Assembly (NCBI GenBank): GCA_963605405.1
Contig: CAVCUP010000004.1
Span: 1 to 64,000, forward strand
Length of the DNA: 64,000 nucleotides
Direction of reading: 5' to 3'
From: Paratractidigestivibacter sp963605405
Lineage (GTDB): Bacteria; Actinomycetota; Coriobacteriia; Coriobacteriales; Atopobiaceae
Of this stretch, positions 43,512 through 52,291 are shown in pieces (the first letter of the stretch is position 1; each line of letters begins with the position of its first letter). The translations under genes were made by a program, and so were the position numbers. The notes beneath the pieces are model-generated. The model was not told where the DNA came from, did not search any database, and saw only the letters and a list, made by a program, of their open reading frames with translations.

Positions 43512-44285
43512 TCACCCCTTCCTGACGATGCCGAGAGGGACGGCGGCGACAGTCAAGAAAACGACGAATGCGGCCCCGGCAGCGGCTACCAATCCCCCTA
43601 TTGCCAGCACCAACAGCCCGGAAGTCGTCGTCGGCAAAACAAGCGGCCTCAAGAGCCACTGAAGCAAAGGGACATCCCCGGAAAACAACGCCGGCATCCA
43701 CCCAAGGAGCAGGTAGGCAACGGGCCCGATCGCGATACCGAATATCTCGCTCTTGCTCGCAAGCAAGGCAACGGCCCCGACAGCAGACGCAACTATGCAA
43801 AGGGCCAGGGGCTGGATAAACGCGAGGAACAGAAGGGGCGAGGTCGCGTACGACGGCAGGCCGGAAACCTCAGACCCGCAAAACAAAATGCACAGCGCGC
43901 CCGCCGGAACCAGCGCGGATGCCCAAAGAAGCATCGCGTGGACCACCAGGCCACGCGCAAGGGGCCACGCGATTCTGGCAGATCGACCACAAGAGGCCTT
44001 GGCGAGGTCCAGGTACCGGCCCCTCACAAGAGGGGCCAGCCGAGTCACAGCGGATGCGCCGGCACAGATCCAGATCAGGCGACCCATAAGCTCGAACGAG
44101 AAAGCCGCCGCCACAGGCCAGGCATATTCGAACCCGTACAGCGTCGTCCCGGCTCGAGACCCGGTTCCGAACCGCCCGACCAACACGCAGAGCGTTTGGT
44201 TAACCGATACGAGCGAGAACGCCGCGAGCGCGTACGCCTTGGGCCTCGCGACGCAGGAGGCAAGAGAGCCAAACATGAGCCGCAC
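43512..44285 (-). CDS. Membrane protein, second putative permease subunit of the 39-45 kb operon
   Basis: A 257-residue protein with about six membrane helices (for example AWPVAAAFSFELMGRLIWICAG, LVVHAMLLWASALVPAGALCILF, IGPVAYLLLGWMPALF). The start is a GTG with a G-rich ribosome-binding site upstream; an internal ATG three codons later is possible. It begins 12 bases after the secreted-protein gene and ends three bases before the next permease. With two dissimilar permeases and one ATPase, the set has the gene order of LanFEG-type self-protection exporters, though sequence similarity is not evident to me. Confidence 0.7.
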   Translation of the reverse strand: MRLMFGSLASCVARPKAYALAAFSLVSVNQTLCVLVGRFGTGSRAGTTLYGFEYAWPVAAAFSFELMGRLIWICAGASAVTRLAPLVRGRYLDLAKASCGRSARIAWPLARGLVVHAMLLWASALVPAGALCILFCGSEVSGLPSYATSPLLFLAFIQPLALCIVASAVGAVALLASKSEIFGIAIGPVAYLLLGWMPALFSGDVPLLQWLLRPLVLPTTTSGLLVLAIGGLVAAAGAAFVVFLTVAAVPLGIVRKG

Positions 44286-44297
44286 CCCCCGATACTT

Positions 44298-44714
44298 TTA
44301 TCTGTTCACAAAAATCCAGGTCCCGTAGGGATTGACGGTGCCGCCGGTCGCGGACCTCAGGCTTGGGCACATGGTGACCGGGCTGCCATACGTGTTGTTG
44401 AAGAACGTGTAGGTAGTCCCGGCGCTTCTCACCGTCACCTCGCTCGCAAGCAGGCCGCCATCGAGGTTCCTTCCAGCCGCATAGACGGGAATGCCCTGAG
44501 TCAATTTGACCTGGGCGTATCCGCGCGTCCAAATCGTAGTGCTCCCGTCGTCAATCCAGTTGATGCCGACCGTGTTGATGTTGACGTTCTCATAGCTCGT
44601 TTCTGTCGGAAGAGAGATTGGCGAGACCTCGTCCGCCACGGCAGGCAAACCGCCCCCGAGCGCTGCCACGACAAAGGCGGCCGCGAATACCATTCCGAGT
44701 CGATTCTTGCTCAT
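44298..44714 (-). CDS. Small secreted protein, first gene of the ABC/LuxR operon
   Basis: A 138-residue protein with a Sec signal peptide (MSKNRLGMVFAAAFVVAALGGGLPAVADE; likely cleavage after VA-D near residue 28). The mature 110 residues are Thr/Asn/Tyr-rich and beta-like, with a single Cys (VTMCPSLRSATGG) and a Trp near the end (YGTWIFVNR). The size, secretion and operon with an ABC exporter suggest a bacteriocin-like or cell-surface product, but no family match is recognised. The start ATG has GGGAGAGCTGC upstream. Confidence 0.7.
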   Translation of the reverse strand: MSKNRLGMVFAAAFVVAALGGGLPAVADEVSPISLPTETSYENVNINTVGINWIDDGSTTIWTRGYAQVKLTQGIPVYAAGRNLDGGLLASEVTVRSAGTTYTFFNNTYGSPVTMCPSLRSATGGTVNPYGTWIFVNR

Positions 44715-44767
44715 TGCAGCTCTCCCTTCATTGGGGGGTACGTTGCTCGCAACCTTAGGGAACGGCG

Positions 44768-44956
44768 ATGATTTTGTATGTAGTACAAGCAGATGAACCT
44801 ACGTTTTCCGAGGTAAAAGACCTGATGCACCTATACGACGAGTCCAAAGAGCTCGAGCTGATAAACACCATCATCGAGCGCTATATCCCCGCCTTCCAGC
44901 AGCTCAAGGACGGCCTCGACGCGCGCTACGGCGAGATGCTGCTCGCGCAGGATTAG
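44768..44956 (+). CDS. Short hypothetical protein, perhaps a gene remnant
   Basis: A 62-residue frame (MILYVVQADEPTFSEVKDLMHLYDE, then helical LINTIIERYIPAFQQLKDGLDARYG). The second half has normal high-GC codon use while the first 15 codons are AT-rich. It starts 53 bases from a divergent gene with no obvious ribosome-binding site. An in-frame stop lies four codons upstream. It may be the 3' remnant of a longer gene truncated by insertion of the neighbouring operon. Confidence 0.35.
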   Translation: MILYVVQADEPTFSEVKDLMHLYDESKELELINTIIERYIPAFQQLKDGLDARYGEMLLAQD

Positions 44957-44963
44957 GCGCCGG

Positions 44964-45031
44964 CAAACCCTGCGGCCGCGGTCGACCCCCATTCCGAAGG
45001 CAGCCGCAGGCGCAGGGTTTGTTCTTGTCTT
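44964..45031 (+). terminator. Intrinsic terminator
   Basis: Stem AAACCCTGC (44965-44973) / GCAGGGTTT (45012-45020) with an inner TGCGGC/GCCGCA pairing, followed by GTTCTTGTCTTCTT. It separates the short ORF from the riboswitch. Confidence 0.8.
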
Positions 45032-45044
45032 CTTGAAGCGTTTC

Positions 45045-45074
45045 TTGCCGCGGGCGTGCGAGTCGTGCTAATCT
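45045..45074 (+). promoter_or_regulatory. Promoter upstream of the manganese riboswitch 1
   Basis: -35 TTGCCG (45045-45050), 18-base spacer, -10 TAATCT (45069-45074). Transcription would begin just before the aptamer. Confidence 0.6.
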
Positions 45075-45077
45075 GCC

Positions 45078-45240
45078 TCAGGTACTTGAGGGAGTAGTCG
45101 CAGCCGGCAGAATCGGTTGCGGCAAGTCAACATACTGGCCGCGGGGCGCCTGGGCGCCGAATCCGCAAAGCCTGGCTTGCCTTAATGAACGAGACTCACG
45201 TACGGCATCGAGGGGTGCTGTGCGTCGGGTCTCTTTTTTG
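45078..45240 (+). ncRNA. yybP-ykoY manganese riboswitch with terminator, upstream of P-type ATPase
   Basis: The conserved elements of the yybP-ykoY aptamer are in order: GAGGGAGTAG (45088-45097), GTCAACATACTGG (45126-45138) and CTTAATGAACGAGACTC (45181-45197). The GAGACTC 3' strand is then reused in a terminator whose right arm GGGTCTC is followed by TTTTTT (45233-45238). Mn2+ binding should stabilise the aptamer, block this terminator and allow read-through into the ATPase gene. Established knowledge of the class supports Mn2+ as ligand. Confidence 0.9.
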
Positions 45241-45312
45241 AGCCCGCGCGCAGCGAAGTAGGGAGCTGCACGCGGGCTTCTTGCTAGGAAACGAACAAGA
45301 GAGGGGATTTCC

Positions 45313-47967
45313 GTGGAGAACGCTCACACGCTCTCGCGGGAGGAGTTGCTGGCGCAAACCGGCAGCGATGCCGAGCGGGGGCTCGCATCGTCGCAGGTAG
45401 AGGCCTCGCGCGCCGCTCACGGCGCCAACTCCTTCACACAGGCCAAGGGAGAATCCTTGGCCCGACGCATCTGGGACGCATCGACCGAGCCGATGCTGCT
45501 CATGCTCATCTTCGCCGCCATCATCACGCTAGGGGTGAACATCGCCCGCTACTTCACGGGCGGTGAGTACAACTTCCTGGAGTGCGCCGGCATCTTCTGC
45601 GCCATCGCGCTTTCCGTCGTGATCACCATCATCACGGAGGGCAAGTCCGCGAAAGCGTTCGAGGAGCTCAACCGCATCAACGAGGACACGCTCGTCAAGG
45701 TCGTGCGCGACGGCGAGCCCACGCAGGTGCCGCAGCGCGACATCGTGGTGGGCGACGTCCTGCTCGTCGAGACGGGCGACAAGATCGTGGCGGACGGGCG
45801 GCTGCTGGGCAGCGTCGACCTCAGCGTGAACGAGAGCTCGCTCACCGGCGAGTCGATGCCCGTGGCCAAGGACGCCGAGGCCGCCTGCGGCTCCGCCACC
45901 CCCGTGGCCGAGCGCGCGAACATGCTCTACTCCGGCTGCTTCGTGGCCGCCGGCACCGGAAAGCTGCTGGTCACGGGCGTGGGCAACGACACCGAGTTCG
46001 GGCAGATCGCCAAGGAGCTCGGCACCATCGAGAAGTCCACGACGCCGCTGCAGGAGAAGCTCGACCGCCTGGGCAAGCAGATCACCGTGATGGGCTGCTC
46101 GGCCGCGGCGATCGTCTTTGCCATCGAGATCGTTACCTTCTTGATGAACAACACGTTCAACTGGGAGACGGTCTCCGACGCCTTCATCACGTCGATCGTG
46201 CTCATCGTGGCTGCGGTGCCCGAGGGCCTGCCGACCATCGTGGCCGTCTCGCTCGCGCTGAACATCATCAAGATGAGCCGCGAGAACGCCCTGGTAAAGA
46301 AGATGATCGCGTGCGAGACCATCGGCTGCGTGAACATCATCTGCTCGGACAAGACGGGCACGCTCACCGAGAACAAGATGACCGTGCAGACCATCTGGAC
46401 GCCCGCGGGCAACGTGGCGCCGGCCGAGCTCTCCGACCCCGTGCTGCTGCGCAACTTCTGCATCAACGGCAACGCCAACGTCACGCCCGAGGGCGACGGC
46501 TGGAACTTCATCGGCAACCCCACGGAGTGCTCGCTGCTCGTGGCCGCGCACAAGGCCGGCTGCGATTATCAGCAGCTCCGCCGCGAGGCTGACGTCGTGC
46601 GCGTCTTCCCGTTCTCTTCGCAGAACAAGGACATGTCGACCATCGTGCGCGAGCAAGCCGCCGACGGCACCGAGCGGCTCATGCTCTACACCAAGGGCAA
46701 CCCCGAGAAGATTCTCTCGATGTGCCCGGGCGTGAGCGAGACGGAGCGCGAGCGCATCGACGCCCTCATGGAGGATTACCAGAGCCACGCCGGGCGCCTG
46801 CTGGGCTTTGCTCATCGCGAACTCGCCGCCTTCGACGACGAGGCGCAGGAAGACATCGAGCGCAACATGGTCTTCGACGGCTTCGTCGTGATCGCCGACC
46901 CGCTCTCCCCCGACGTCTACGACGCCATCCGCCGCTGCCGCGAGGCGGGCATCGAGGTCAAGATGCTCACCGGCGACAACATCCGCACGGCGCGCGCCAT
47001 CGCCGACGAGCTGCACATGCTCGAGGACGGCCACATCGCCGTCGAGGCCTCCGAGATCGAGGGCATGAGCGACGAGGAGCTCGCCGACGCGCTCGGACAT
47101 ATCCAGGTCATCGCGCGCTCCACGCCGCTGGTAAAGATGCGTGTGGTCAAGCTGCTCAAGGCGCGCGGCAACGTGGTGGCCGTGACCGGCGACGGCATCA
47201 ACGACGCGCCGGCCATCAAGAACGCCGACGTGGGCATCGCGATGGGCATCGCCGGCACCGAGGTCACCAAGGAAGCCTCTGACATGGTGCTTCTTGACGA
47301 CTCGTTCTCCACCATCCTCAAGGCCGTCCAGTGGGGCCGAGGCATCTACGAGAACTTCAAGCGCTTCATCCAGTTCCAGCTCACGGTCAACGTGAGCTCG
47401 GTCATCGTGGTCGTGTTCTCGATCCTCGCCGGCTTCGAGGCGCCGTTTACCGCCCTTGAGCTGCTGTGGATCAACATCATCATGGACGGGCCCCCGGCGC
47501 TCACGCTCGGTCTCGAGCCCATCCGCGACGACCTGCTGCAGCACGAGCCCACGCGCCGCGACGCGTCGATCCTGGACCGCACGATGCTCTTCCGCATCTT
47601 TGCCAACGGCATCTACATCTCCGCGGTCTTCATGGCGCAGCACTTCTGGAACTTCCTTGGCTGCGCCGAAGGCGAAAAGGCCACCGTGCTCTTTACGCTC
47701 TTCGTGCTGATGCAGCTACTCAATGCCTTCAACTGCCGCGAGCTCAACAACGTGCCGATGCTGCGCAACGTGGGCAACAACAAGCTCATGCTCGGCGTGT
47801 TCGGCCTGGTGCTGGCCATGCAGTTCACCATCACCGAGTTCGGCGCCGCAGTGTTCGAGACGGTACCCCTCTCGGCCGCGCTGTGGGGCAAGATGCTGCT
47901 CTGCGCCGTGTCCGTGGTCGTGGTAGACGAGGCCGTCAAGGCCGTTCGCCGCGCGATGGGCAAGTAA
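45313..47967 (+). CDS. P2-type cation ATPase, predicted manganese (or calcium) exporter
   Basis: An 884-residue P-type ATPase. Actuator TGES lies in NESSLTGESMPVAKD (about residue 175), the transport site motif in VAAVPEGLPTIVAVSLAL (about 300), the phosphorylated Asp in ICSDKTGTLTENKMTVQ (about 350), and the hinge in VTGDGINDAPAIKNADVGIAMG (about 625). PEGLP and the overall layout place it with PMCA/SERCA-like Ca2+/Mn2+ pumps. Because a yybP-ykoY riboswitch controls it, Mn2+ efflux is the likely role. The start is a GTG with GAGAGGGG upstream, since the codons that follow it already contain the conserved N-terminal helix. It is single-gene transcribed and ends before a long hairpin. Confidence 0.93.
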   Translation: MENAHTLSREELLAQTGSDAERGLASSQVEASRAAHGANSFTQAKGESLARRIWDASTEPMLLMLIFAAIITLGVNIARYFTGGEYNFLECAGIFCAIALSVVITIITEGKSAKAFEELNRINEDTLVKVVRDGEPTQVPQRDIVVGDVLLVETGDKIVADGRLLGSVDLSVNESSLTGESMPVAKDAEAACGSATPVAERANMLYSGCFVAAGTGKLLVTGVGNDTEFGQIAKELGTIEKSTTPLQEKLDRLGKQITVMGCSAAAIVFAIEIVTFLMNNTFNWETVSDAFITSIVLIVAAVPEGLPTIVAVSLALNIIKMSRENALVKKMIACETIGCVNIICSDKTGTLTENKMTVQTIWTPAGNVAPAELSDPVLLRNFCINGNANVTPEGDGWNFIGNPTECSLLVAAHKAGCDYQQLRREADVVRVFPFSSQNKDMSTIVREQAADGTERLMLYTKGNPEKILSMCPGVSETERERIDALMEDYQSHAGRLLGFAHRELAAFDDEAQEDIERNMVFDGFVVIADPLSPDVYDAIRRCREAGIEVKMLTGDNIRTARAIADELHMLEDGHIAVEASEIEGMSDEELADALGHIQVIARSTPLVKMRVVKLLKARGNVVAVTGDGINDAPAIKNADVGIAMGIAGTEVTKEASDMVLLDDSFSTILKAVQWGRGIYENFKRFIQFQLTVNVSSVIVVVFSILAGFEAPFTALELLWINIIMDGPPALTLGLEPIRDDLLQHEPTRRDASILDRTMLFRIFANGIYISAVFMAQHFWNFLGCAEGEKATVLFTLFVLMQLLNAFNCRELNNVPMLRNVGNNKLMLGVFGLVLAMQFTITEFGAAVFETVPLSAALWGKMLLCAVSVVVVDEAVKAVRRAMGK

Positions 47968-48003
47968 CGAGCGGGGCAGCTTAGCCACTACGCAACAAAT
48001 TTA

Positions 48004-48129
48004 ACGATAGTTGGGATCAGTATCGGGATTGGCCGAGTAGCCGCCCGTTTCAAGAGACAAAACCCCAGTTGGATGTCACTTGGAACGGCTAGCTACTCGG
48101 CCATCTTTAATACTGGTCCCAACTATCGT
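48004..48129. repeat. Long two-stem hairpin between convergent genes
   Basis: The outer stem pairs 48004-48023 (ACGATAGTTGGGATCAGTAT) with 48110-48129 over 20 bp with one G-T pair. After a symmetric seven-base internal loop, 48031-48041 pairs perfectly with 48092-48102 (GGCCGAGTAGC / GCTACTCGGCC). The remaining 50-base interior can pair further (CGTTTCAAG / CTTGGAACG). CGTTTTTGG follows on the plus strand. Confidence 0.85.
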
Positions 48130-48156
48130 CGTTTTTGGTTCTGAATCCGCAGCTCG

Positions 48157-49350
48157 TTAGAAATCCCAGAGGACATGGCGGTAGCTGGCGCGGTCCGTAG
48201 CGCCCTCGGTGGAGAAGAGAAGGACGCGTGACTCCGGGCCCAGGCCCAAGCGCGTCGCGGCGGCGCGGGCTGCATCACCTTCGCCACAAAGCAACGTCGC
48301 CAAGAAACCCAAGGTCACAGCCCCCGATTCGCCCGAAACCACAACTTCGTCACCCGGCAACGGGTTGGCGAGAACGCGCATGCCGCGGGCCGCGACCTCG
48401 TCGGGCACGCTGGCAAAGAAATCCGCCGAGCGCTCGAGCTCGGCCCAGCCCACGCCGCACGGCTCGCCGCAGGCCAGACCTGCCATCATCGTGGGCAGGT
48501 CGCCGCCGACGGCATGCAGCCGCCCATCGCCCGCCGCCGCGGTACGGAACACACAGTCTGCCGCGTCAGGCTCCACAATGCATACCCGCGGCCGGTCGCC
48601 CCCGTAATAGTCGGCGAGAAACCCAGCGATAGCCCCAGACATCGCGCCCACCCCCGCCTGCAGAAACACATGCGTCGGCGCTGTTTCGCCCAGTTGACGG
48701 GCGGCCTCAAGACCCATCGTGGTATAGCCCTGCATAATCCATGTCGGGATCTTCTCGTATCCGTCCCACGAGGTGTCCTGTACGAGAACCCAGCCGCGCT
48801 CCCGCGCCTGCTCGGCAGCGAAACGCACGGAGTCGTCGTAGTTGAGGTCCAGGATCTGCGCCTCGGCGCCCTGCGCGCGAATGTTCTCGAGGCGCTCGAG
48901 GGCGCTGCCCCGCGGCATGTAGACCACGCAGCCCACTCCCAGCATCCGCGCCGTCCAGGCCAGGCCGCGCCCGTGATTTCCGTCCGTCGCGGTCACAAAG
49001 GTGAGGCCACGAATCTTCTGGGCCACGGAAGGCGAGGTCAGAAGGTCGAAAGTCAGCTCCTCTTCGTCGATGCCCAGGCGCTCGGCTATCACGCGGGCAA
49101 CGGCATAACTGCCGCCCAACCCCTTGAAGGCGTTGAGGCCAAAGCGAAGGCTCTCGTCCTTCACCCAAACCTGAGCCACCCCAAGGTGGGCCGCCAACGC
49201 GTCAAGCGATACGAGCGGCGTGGGCTCGTAGCCGGGGATGGTGCGGTGGAACGCGAGGGCCGCCTCAGCCGCGCGGGAGCCGAACGCCCCGCCATCGTAA
49301 GATTCACGCCGTGCAACGCCATTGCTCACCAGGTCAAACTCTACCGTCAT
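48157..49350 (-). CDS. dpaL: Diaminopropionate ammonia-lyase
   Basis: A 397-residue fold-type II PLP enzyme of the YgeX/DpaL family. The PLP Lys is in LRFGLNAFKGLGGSYA (about residue 75), and the phosphate loop and product region read TATDGNHGRGLAWTARM (about 115) and DTSWDGYEKIPTWIMQGYTTM (about 190). VFLQAGVGAMSGAI (about 230) is the family glycine-rich segment. It splits 2,3-diaminopropionate into pyruvate and two ammonia. In E. coli the ygeX gene lies beside ygeY, and a YgeY-like gene is in this same operon. It follows the PTS gene by four bases and probably shares a transcript. Confidence 0.93.
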   Translation of the reverse strand: MTVEFDLVSNGVARRESYDGGAFGSRAAEAALAFHRTIPGYEPTPLVSLDALAAHLGVAQVWVKDESLRFGLNAFKGLGGSYAVARVIAERLGIDEEELTFDLLTSPSVAQKIRGLTFVTATDGNHGRGLAWTARMLGVGCVVYMPRGSALERLENIRAQGAEAQILDLNYDDSVRFAAEQARERGWVLVQDTSWDGYEKIPTWIMQGYTTMGLEAARQLGETAPTHVFLQAGVGAMSGAIAGFLADYYGGDRPRVCIVEPDAADCVFRTAAAGDGRLHAVGGDLPTMMAGLACGEPCGVGWAELERSADFFASVPDEVAARGMRVLANPLPGDEVVVSGESGAVTLGFLATLLCGEGDAARAAATRLGLGPESRVLLFSTEGATDRASYRHVLWDF

Positions 49351-49354
49351 TGCC

Positions 49355-50806
49355 CTACTCCGTCGCCGAGACCGCCGGGTCGTCCGCCGGTGCCGCGTGT
49401 CGCTCGTCCCACGTTAGGATGACGCGCACAGCCACGAAGCTCACCACGATGGCGATGGCCGCCGTGATCGCAGAGACCACGATGTAGTACAGATCGCCGG
49501 TCTCGGGCTCGAGGTACTGAAGGAACGTGAGGAGGCCCGAGCACGACGTCGGGATAAAGGCGCGCAGGCCAAAGATGCCCTCGAACAGGCCGGCCGCCGC
49601 CGCGCCGATCGCGGTGCCCACCAGGATGCGCGGGCGCTCGATGAGGGCCCCGTAGAAGGCGGGCTCGGTTACGCCGCACAGCCCCGTAATGCCGAAGGAG
49701 GCGATCAGGCCGCGTTGTGCCTTGTCATGCTGCGCCGTAGCCACGGCCAGGGCAGACGCACCGATGCAGAGATTGGAGACGAACCCGACGCCGCCGGTGA
49801 TTGCGTCGTAGCCCAGCGTGGCAAGAAGCTGCAACTGGAGCGGCTCCCACGCCTTGTCGAGGCCCAGCATGACCATATACGGGTACGCCACACAGAGAAT
49901 CGGCTGCGCGAGGAAGCCGAGCGTGTCGCAGATCCACTGCACGCCCACACCCACGGCGGTGGAGAGCTCGGTGCCGATGGGCCCCAGGACAATCAAGGTC
50001 ACCGGCACGCTCACCAGCATCGTGACCAGCGGCGTCATAAAGAACGTGATTACCTGCGGCATATGCTTGCTCACGAAGCGATAGACGAACCACATGAAGA
50101 AGACGCCCAGCACGATGGGGATGATGCTCGAGGTGTAGTCGACCTGCGGCACCGGGATGCCGAAGAAATCGGTCACGTTGCCGCTCTGGAAGCGCGTGCA
50201 GACCATGATGCCGCCAAGCAGCATACCCAAGATCGGCTGCATATTGAGCTTCTTGCACAGAGAGTATCCCAGGTAGATGGGTATGTAGTTAAAAGCCGCG
50301 CTAAAGAAGCACAGCAGGAACTGAGCTGTTCCCGAGTCGGTCGAGACACCGAAGTAGTTGACGAGAAGGGTCTTGACCGCGAGGACCATGCCGCCGACCG
50401 AAAGCGCCGGGACGATATCCATGAAGACCGGCGCGACGAAGTTGCTGAACGACGTGAGCGGGCTCTGCTTACCTCCGGCCACCCCCGCGGGCGCGCCCGC
50501 CTCGGGCACGACTTCGACGGTCGCCGCGGTCCCGGGGCGCAGGTCCGTGTCCGGGTCCCAATCGGCCACGGCCACGAACTCGTCGAAGGCTCGCTTGATA
50601 TCCGGGCCGATGATCAGCTGTGCCGAGTGATCCTTCTTGACCAGGCCGGCGCTTTCCGGCAGGTGGCGCAGGGCCTCGACATCGACCAGCGCCTCGTCTT
50701 TGTAGCTCACCCGCAGGCGCGTGATGCAGTGCGTCACGTAGGTGAGGTTCTCCTTGCCTCCAAGCGCCTCAAGAGCCTGCCTGGAGAACTCCGCGTACTT
50801 GCCCAT
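49355..50806 (-). CDS. PTS beta-glucoside-family transporter, EIIB-EIIC
   Basis: A 483-residue permease. Residues 1-90 are an EIIB(Glc/Bgl) domain with the phosphorylated Cys in YVTHCITRLRV (about residue 26). After a linker (about 90-112) the EIIC domain has about ten helices, with ITGLCGVTEPAFYGA (about 385) as the conserved GxxEP-type loop. There is no EIIA domain. The start was set at the ATG after GGGGGGAGTGCT rather than the frame's first codon. It is located between dpaL and the GH1 gene in one operon, so it should import and phosphorylate a beta-glucoside-like substrate for the GH1 enzyme. Confidence 0.92.
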   Translation of the reverse strand: MGKYAEFSRQALEALGGKENLTYVTHCITRLRVSYKDEALVDVEALRHLPESAGLVKKDHSAQLIIGPDIKRAFDEFVAVADWDPDTDLRPGTAATVEVVPEAGAPAGVAGGKQSPLTSFSNFVAPVFMDIVPALSVGGMVLAVKTLLVNYFGVSTDSGTAQFLLCFFSAAFNYIPIYLGYSLCKKLNMQPILGMLLGGIMVCTRFQSGNVTDFFGIPVPQVDYTSSIIPIVLGVFFMWFVYRFVSKHMPQVITFFMTPLVTMLVSVPVTLIVLGPIGTELSTAVGVGVQWICDTLGFLAQPILCVAYPYMVMLGLDKAWEPLQLQLLATLGYDAITGGVGFVSNLCIGASALAVATAQHDKAQRGLIASFGITGLCGVTEPAFYGALIERPRILVGTAIGAAAAGLFEGIFGLRAFIPTSCSGLLTFLQYLEPETGDLYYIVVSAITAAIAIVVSFVAVRVILTWDERHAAPADDPAVSATE

Positions 50807-50824
50807 AGCACTCCCCCCCACTCT

Positions 50825-52231
50825 CTAAGCCATTAACTGCTTGATGTAGTCGCGATACCAATACCAGCTCTTCTTTGGTATTCGGCGCATCCCGTTGTCG
50901 TAATCAACGCGCACCAGGCCGTAGCGCTTCTGATAGCCGTTGATCCAGCTATAGAGGTCCATCGTCGACCAGACGTAGAAGCCGCGGACGTTCGCGCCCT
51001 CGTCGATGGCCTGGACCATGTAGTCGATGAAACGCTTAAGAATGCCGATGCGCTCGTCGTCCTCGACGTAGCCGTCCGCGTCGGGCTCCTCGTACATGCC
51101 GTGGCCGCATTCCGCGATGTAGACGGGCACGTCGCCGTAGTCGCGCTTGATGCCCATCAGGGTGTCGTACATGCACTTGGGGTAGATCTCGCGGCCCCAC
51201 TTGTTCTTCTCGACCGTGGGGTCGTCGATCGTCTCGAACCAGCCGCCAATGGAGGTGCCCTCCTTGACCTTGGAGGCCGAGCCCCTGCGGTTAACCTTGA
51301 ACTGGGTCACGCCGTCGGTGTTGACCTGCACGTTCTTTCGCGTGTAGATGTTCTGGGCCAGAATGTCGCCCTTGCCGCCTGCGATGATCTTCTCGTCGCC
51401 GGGAAGAACAAAGCCCAGGTCGATGCCCTTCTCTTCCAGGGCAGCGCGCAGGTCGTGGGGCCAGCGGCCAAGAAGGGCCGGATCCAGAACCCAACGCACA
51501 TAGAAGAGCTCGGCGTAGCGCAGGGCCCTTTGGTTGGCGGGGTCGTCGTAAGGGGTCTGGGCATAGCCGGAATCCTGGTCGATGCCGATCTGACCTGCGT
51601 AGCTGCCCTCGCGGAACTGCGCCACGGCCAGGGCATGGCCGAGCATAACGTGGTAAGAAGCACGGGCGTAGCGCTGCAGGTCCGCCACGAAGGGCGGGTA
51701 GTCGGCGGCAAGGTAACTGCAGTAGGTGTAGTAGGCCGGCTCGTTGACGGTGATCCAGAGCTTGACCTGGTCATGGAAAGCGTCGAAGCACACACGAGCA
51801 TAGCGCGCGAAATCATAGGCCGCTTCACGGTTCTCAAAGCCACCCTTTTGGGCCACGAAGCTCGGAATATCGTAGTGGAAGAGCGTGACCAGGGGCTCGA
51901 TGCCCTGACGACGGCACTCGTCGAAGAGCCGGCGGTAGAAAGCGATGCCCTCCTGGTTGGGCGCGCCGTCGGCCGTGGGCAGGATGCGCGACCACGAGAT
52001 GGACAGGCGGTAGGTGTTCTGGCCGCCCTCGCGCTGCAGACGCAGGTCCTCGGCGTAGTGGTGGTAGTTGTCGCAGCTCACGGCACCCGTGATGCCGCCG
52101 GCGTTCGCCGGGCTCTCGAGAAAATCGTCCCACTGGCTGGGGCCGCGGCCGCCCTCATGGGCCGCGCCCTCGCACTGGTAGGCCGCTGTGGCCGAGCCCC
52201 ACAGGAAATCCTTGCAGATCTTATGCTTCAC
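50825..52231 (-). CDS. Family 1 glycoside hydrolase, predicted 6-phospho-beta-glucosidase
   Basis: A 468-residue GH1 (beta/alpha)8 barrel. The N-terminus KDFLWGSATAAYQCEGAAHEGGRGPSQWD (residues 7-35) and the acid/base motif LWITVNEPAYYTY (about 170) are standard. The nucleophile strand normally ending TENG reads VYIAECGHGMYEE here (about 370), keeping the Glu but with Cys-Gly after it. Near the C-terminus, VRGFYVWSTMDLYSWINGYQKRYGLVRVDY carries the expected aglycone/phosphate region. It should cleave 6-phospho-beta-glycosides delivered by the PTS. The Ala-Glu-Cys-Gly variant may mark an unusual substrate. Confidence 0.93.
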   Translation of the reverse strand: MKHKICKDFLWGSATAAYQCEGAAHEGGRGPSQWDDFLESPANAGGITGAVSCDNYHHYAEDLRLQREGGQNTYRLSISWSRILPTADGAPNQEGIAFYRRLFDECRRQGIEPLVTLFHYDIPSFVAQKGGFENREAAYDFARYARVCFDAFHDQVKLWITVNEPAYYTYCSYLAADYPPFVADLQRYARASYHVMLGHALAVAQFREGSYAGQIGIDQDSGYAQTPYDDPANQRALRYAELFYVRWVLDPALLGRWPHDLRAALEEKGIDLGFVLPGDEKIIAGGKGDILAQNIYTRKNVQVNTDGVTQFKVNRRGSASKVKEGTSIGGWFETIDDPTVEKNKWGREIYPKCMYDTLMGIKRDYGDVPVYIAECGHGMYEEPDADGYVEDDERIGILKRFIDYMVQAIDEGANVRGFYVWSTMDLYSWINGYQKRYGLVRVDYDNGMRRIPKKSWYWYRDYIKQLMA

Positions 52232-52291
52232 GGTCTTCTCCTCTCCAAGAAGACGGGCGATGCATCGCAGGTAAACAGCGGTGCAGGCGCG

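Noticed and set aside
44298..44714. Lactococcin-972-type bacteriocin
   Set aside because: The size and signal peptide fit, but the family pattern of conserved Trp, Gly and His residues is not seen, so I leave the product unnamed.
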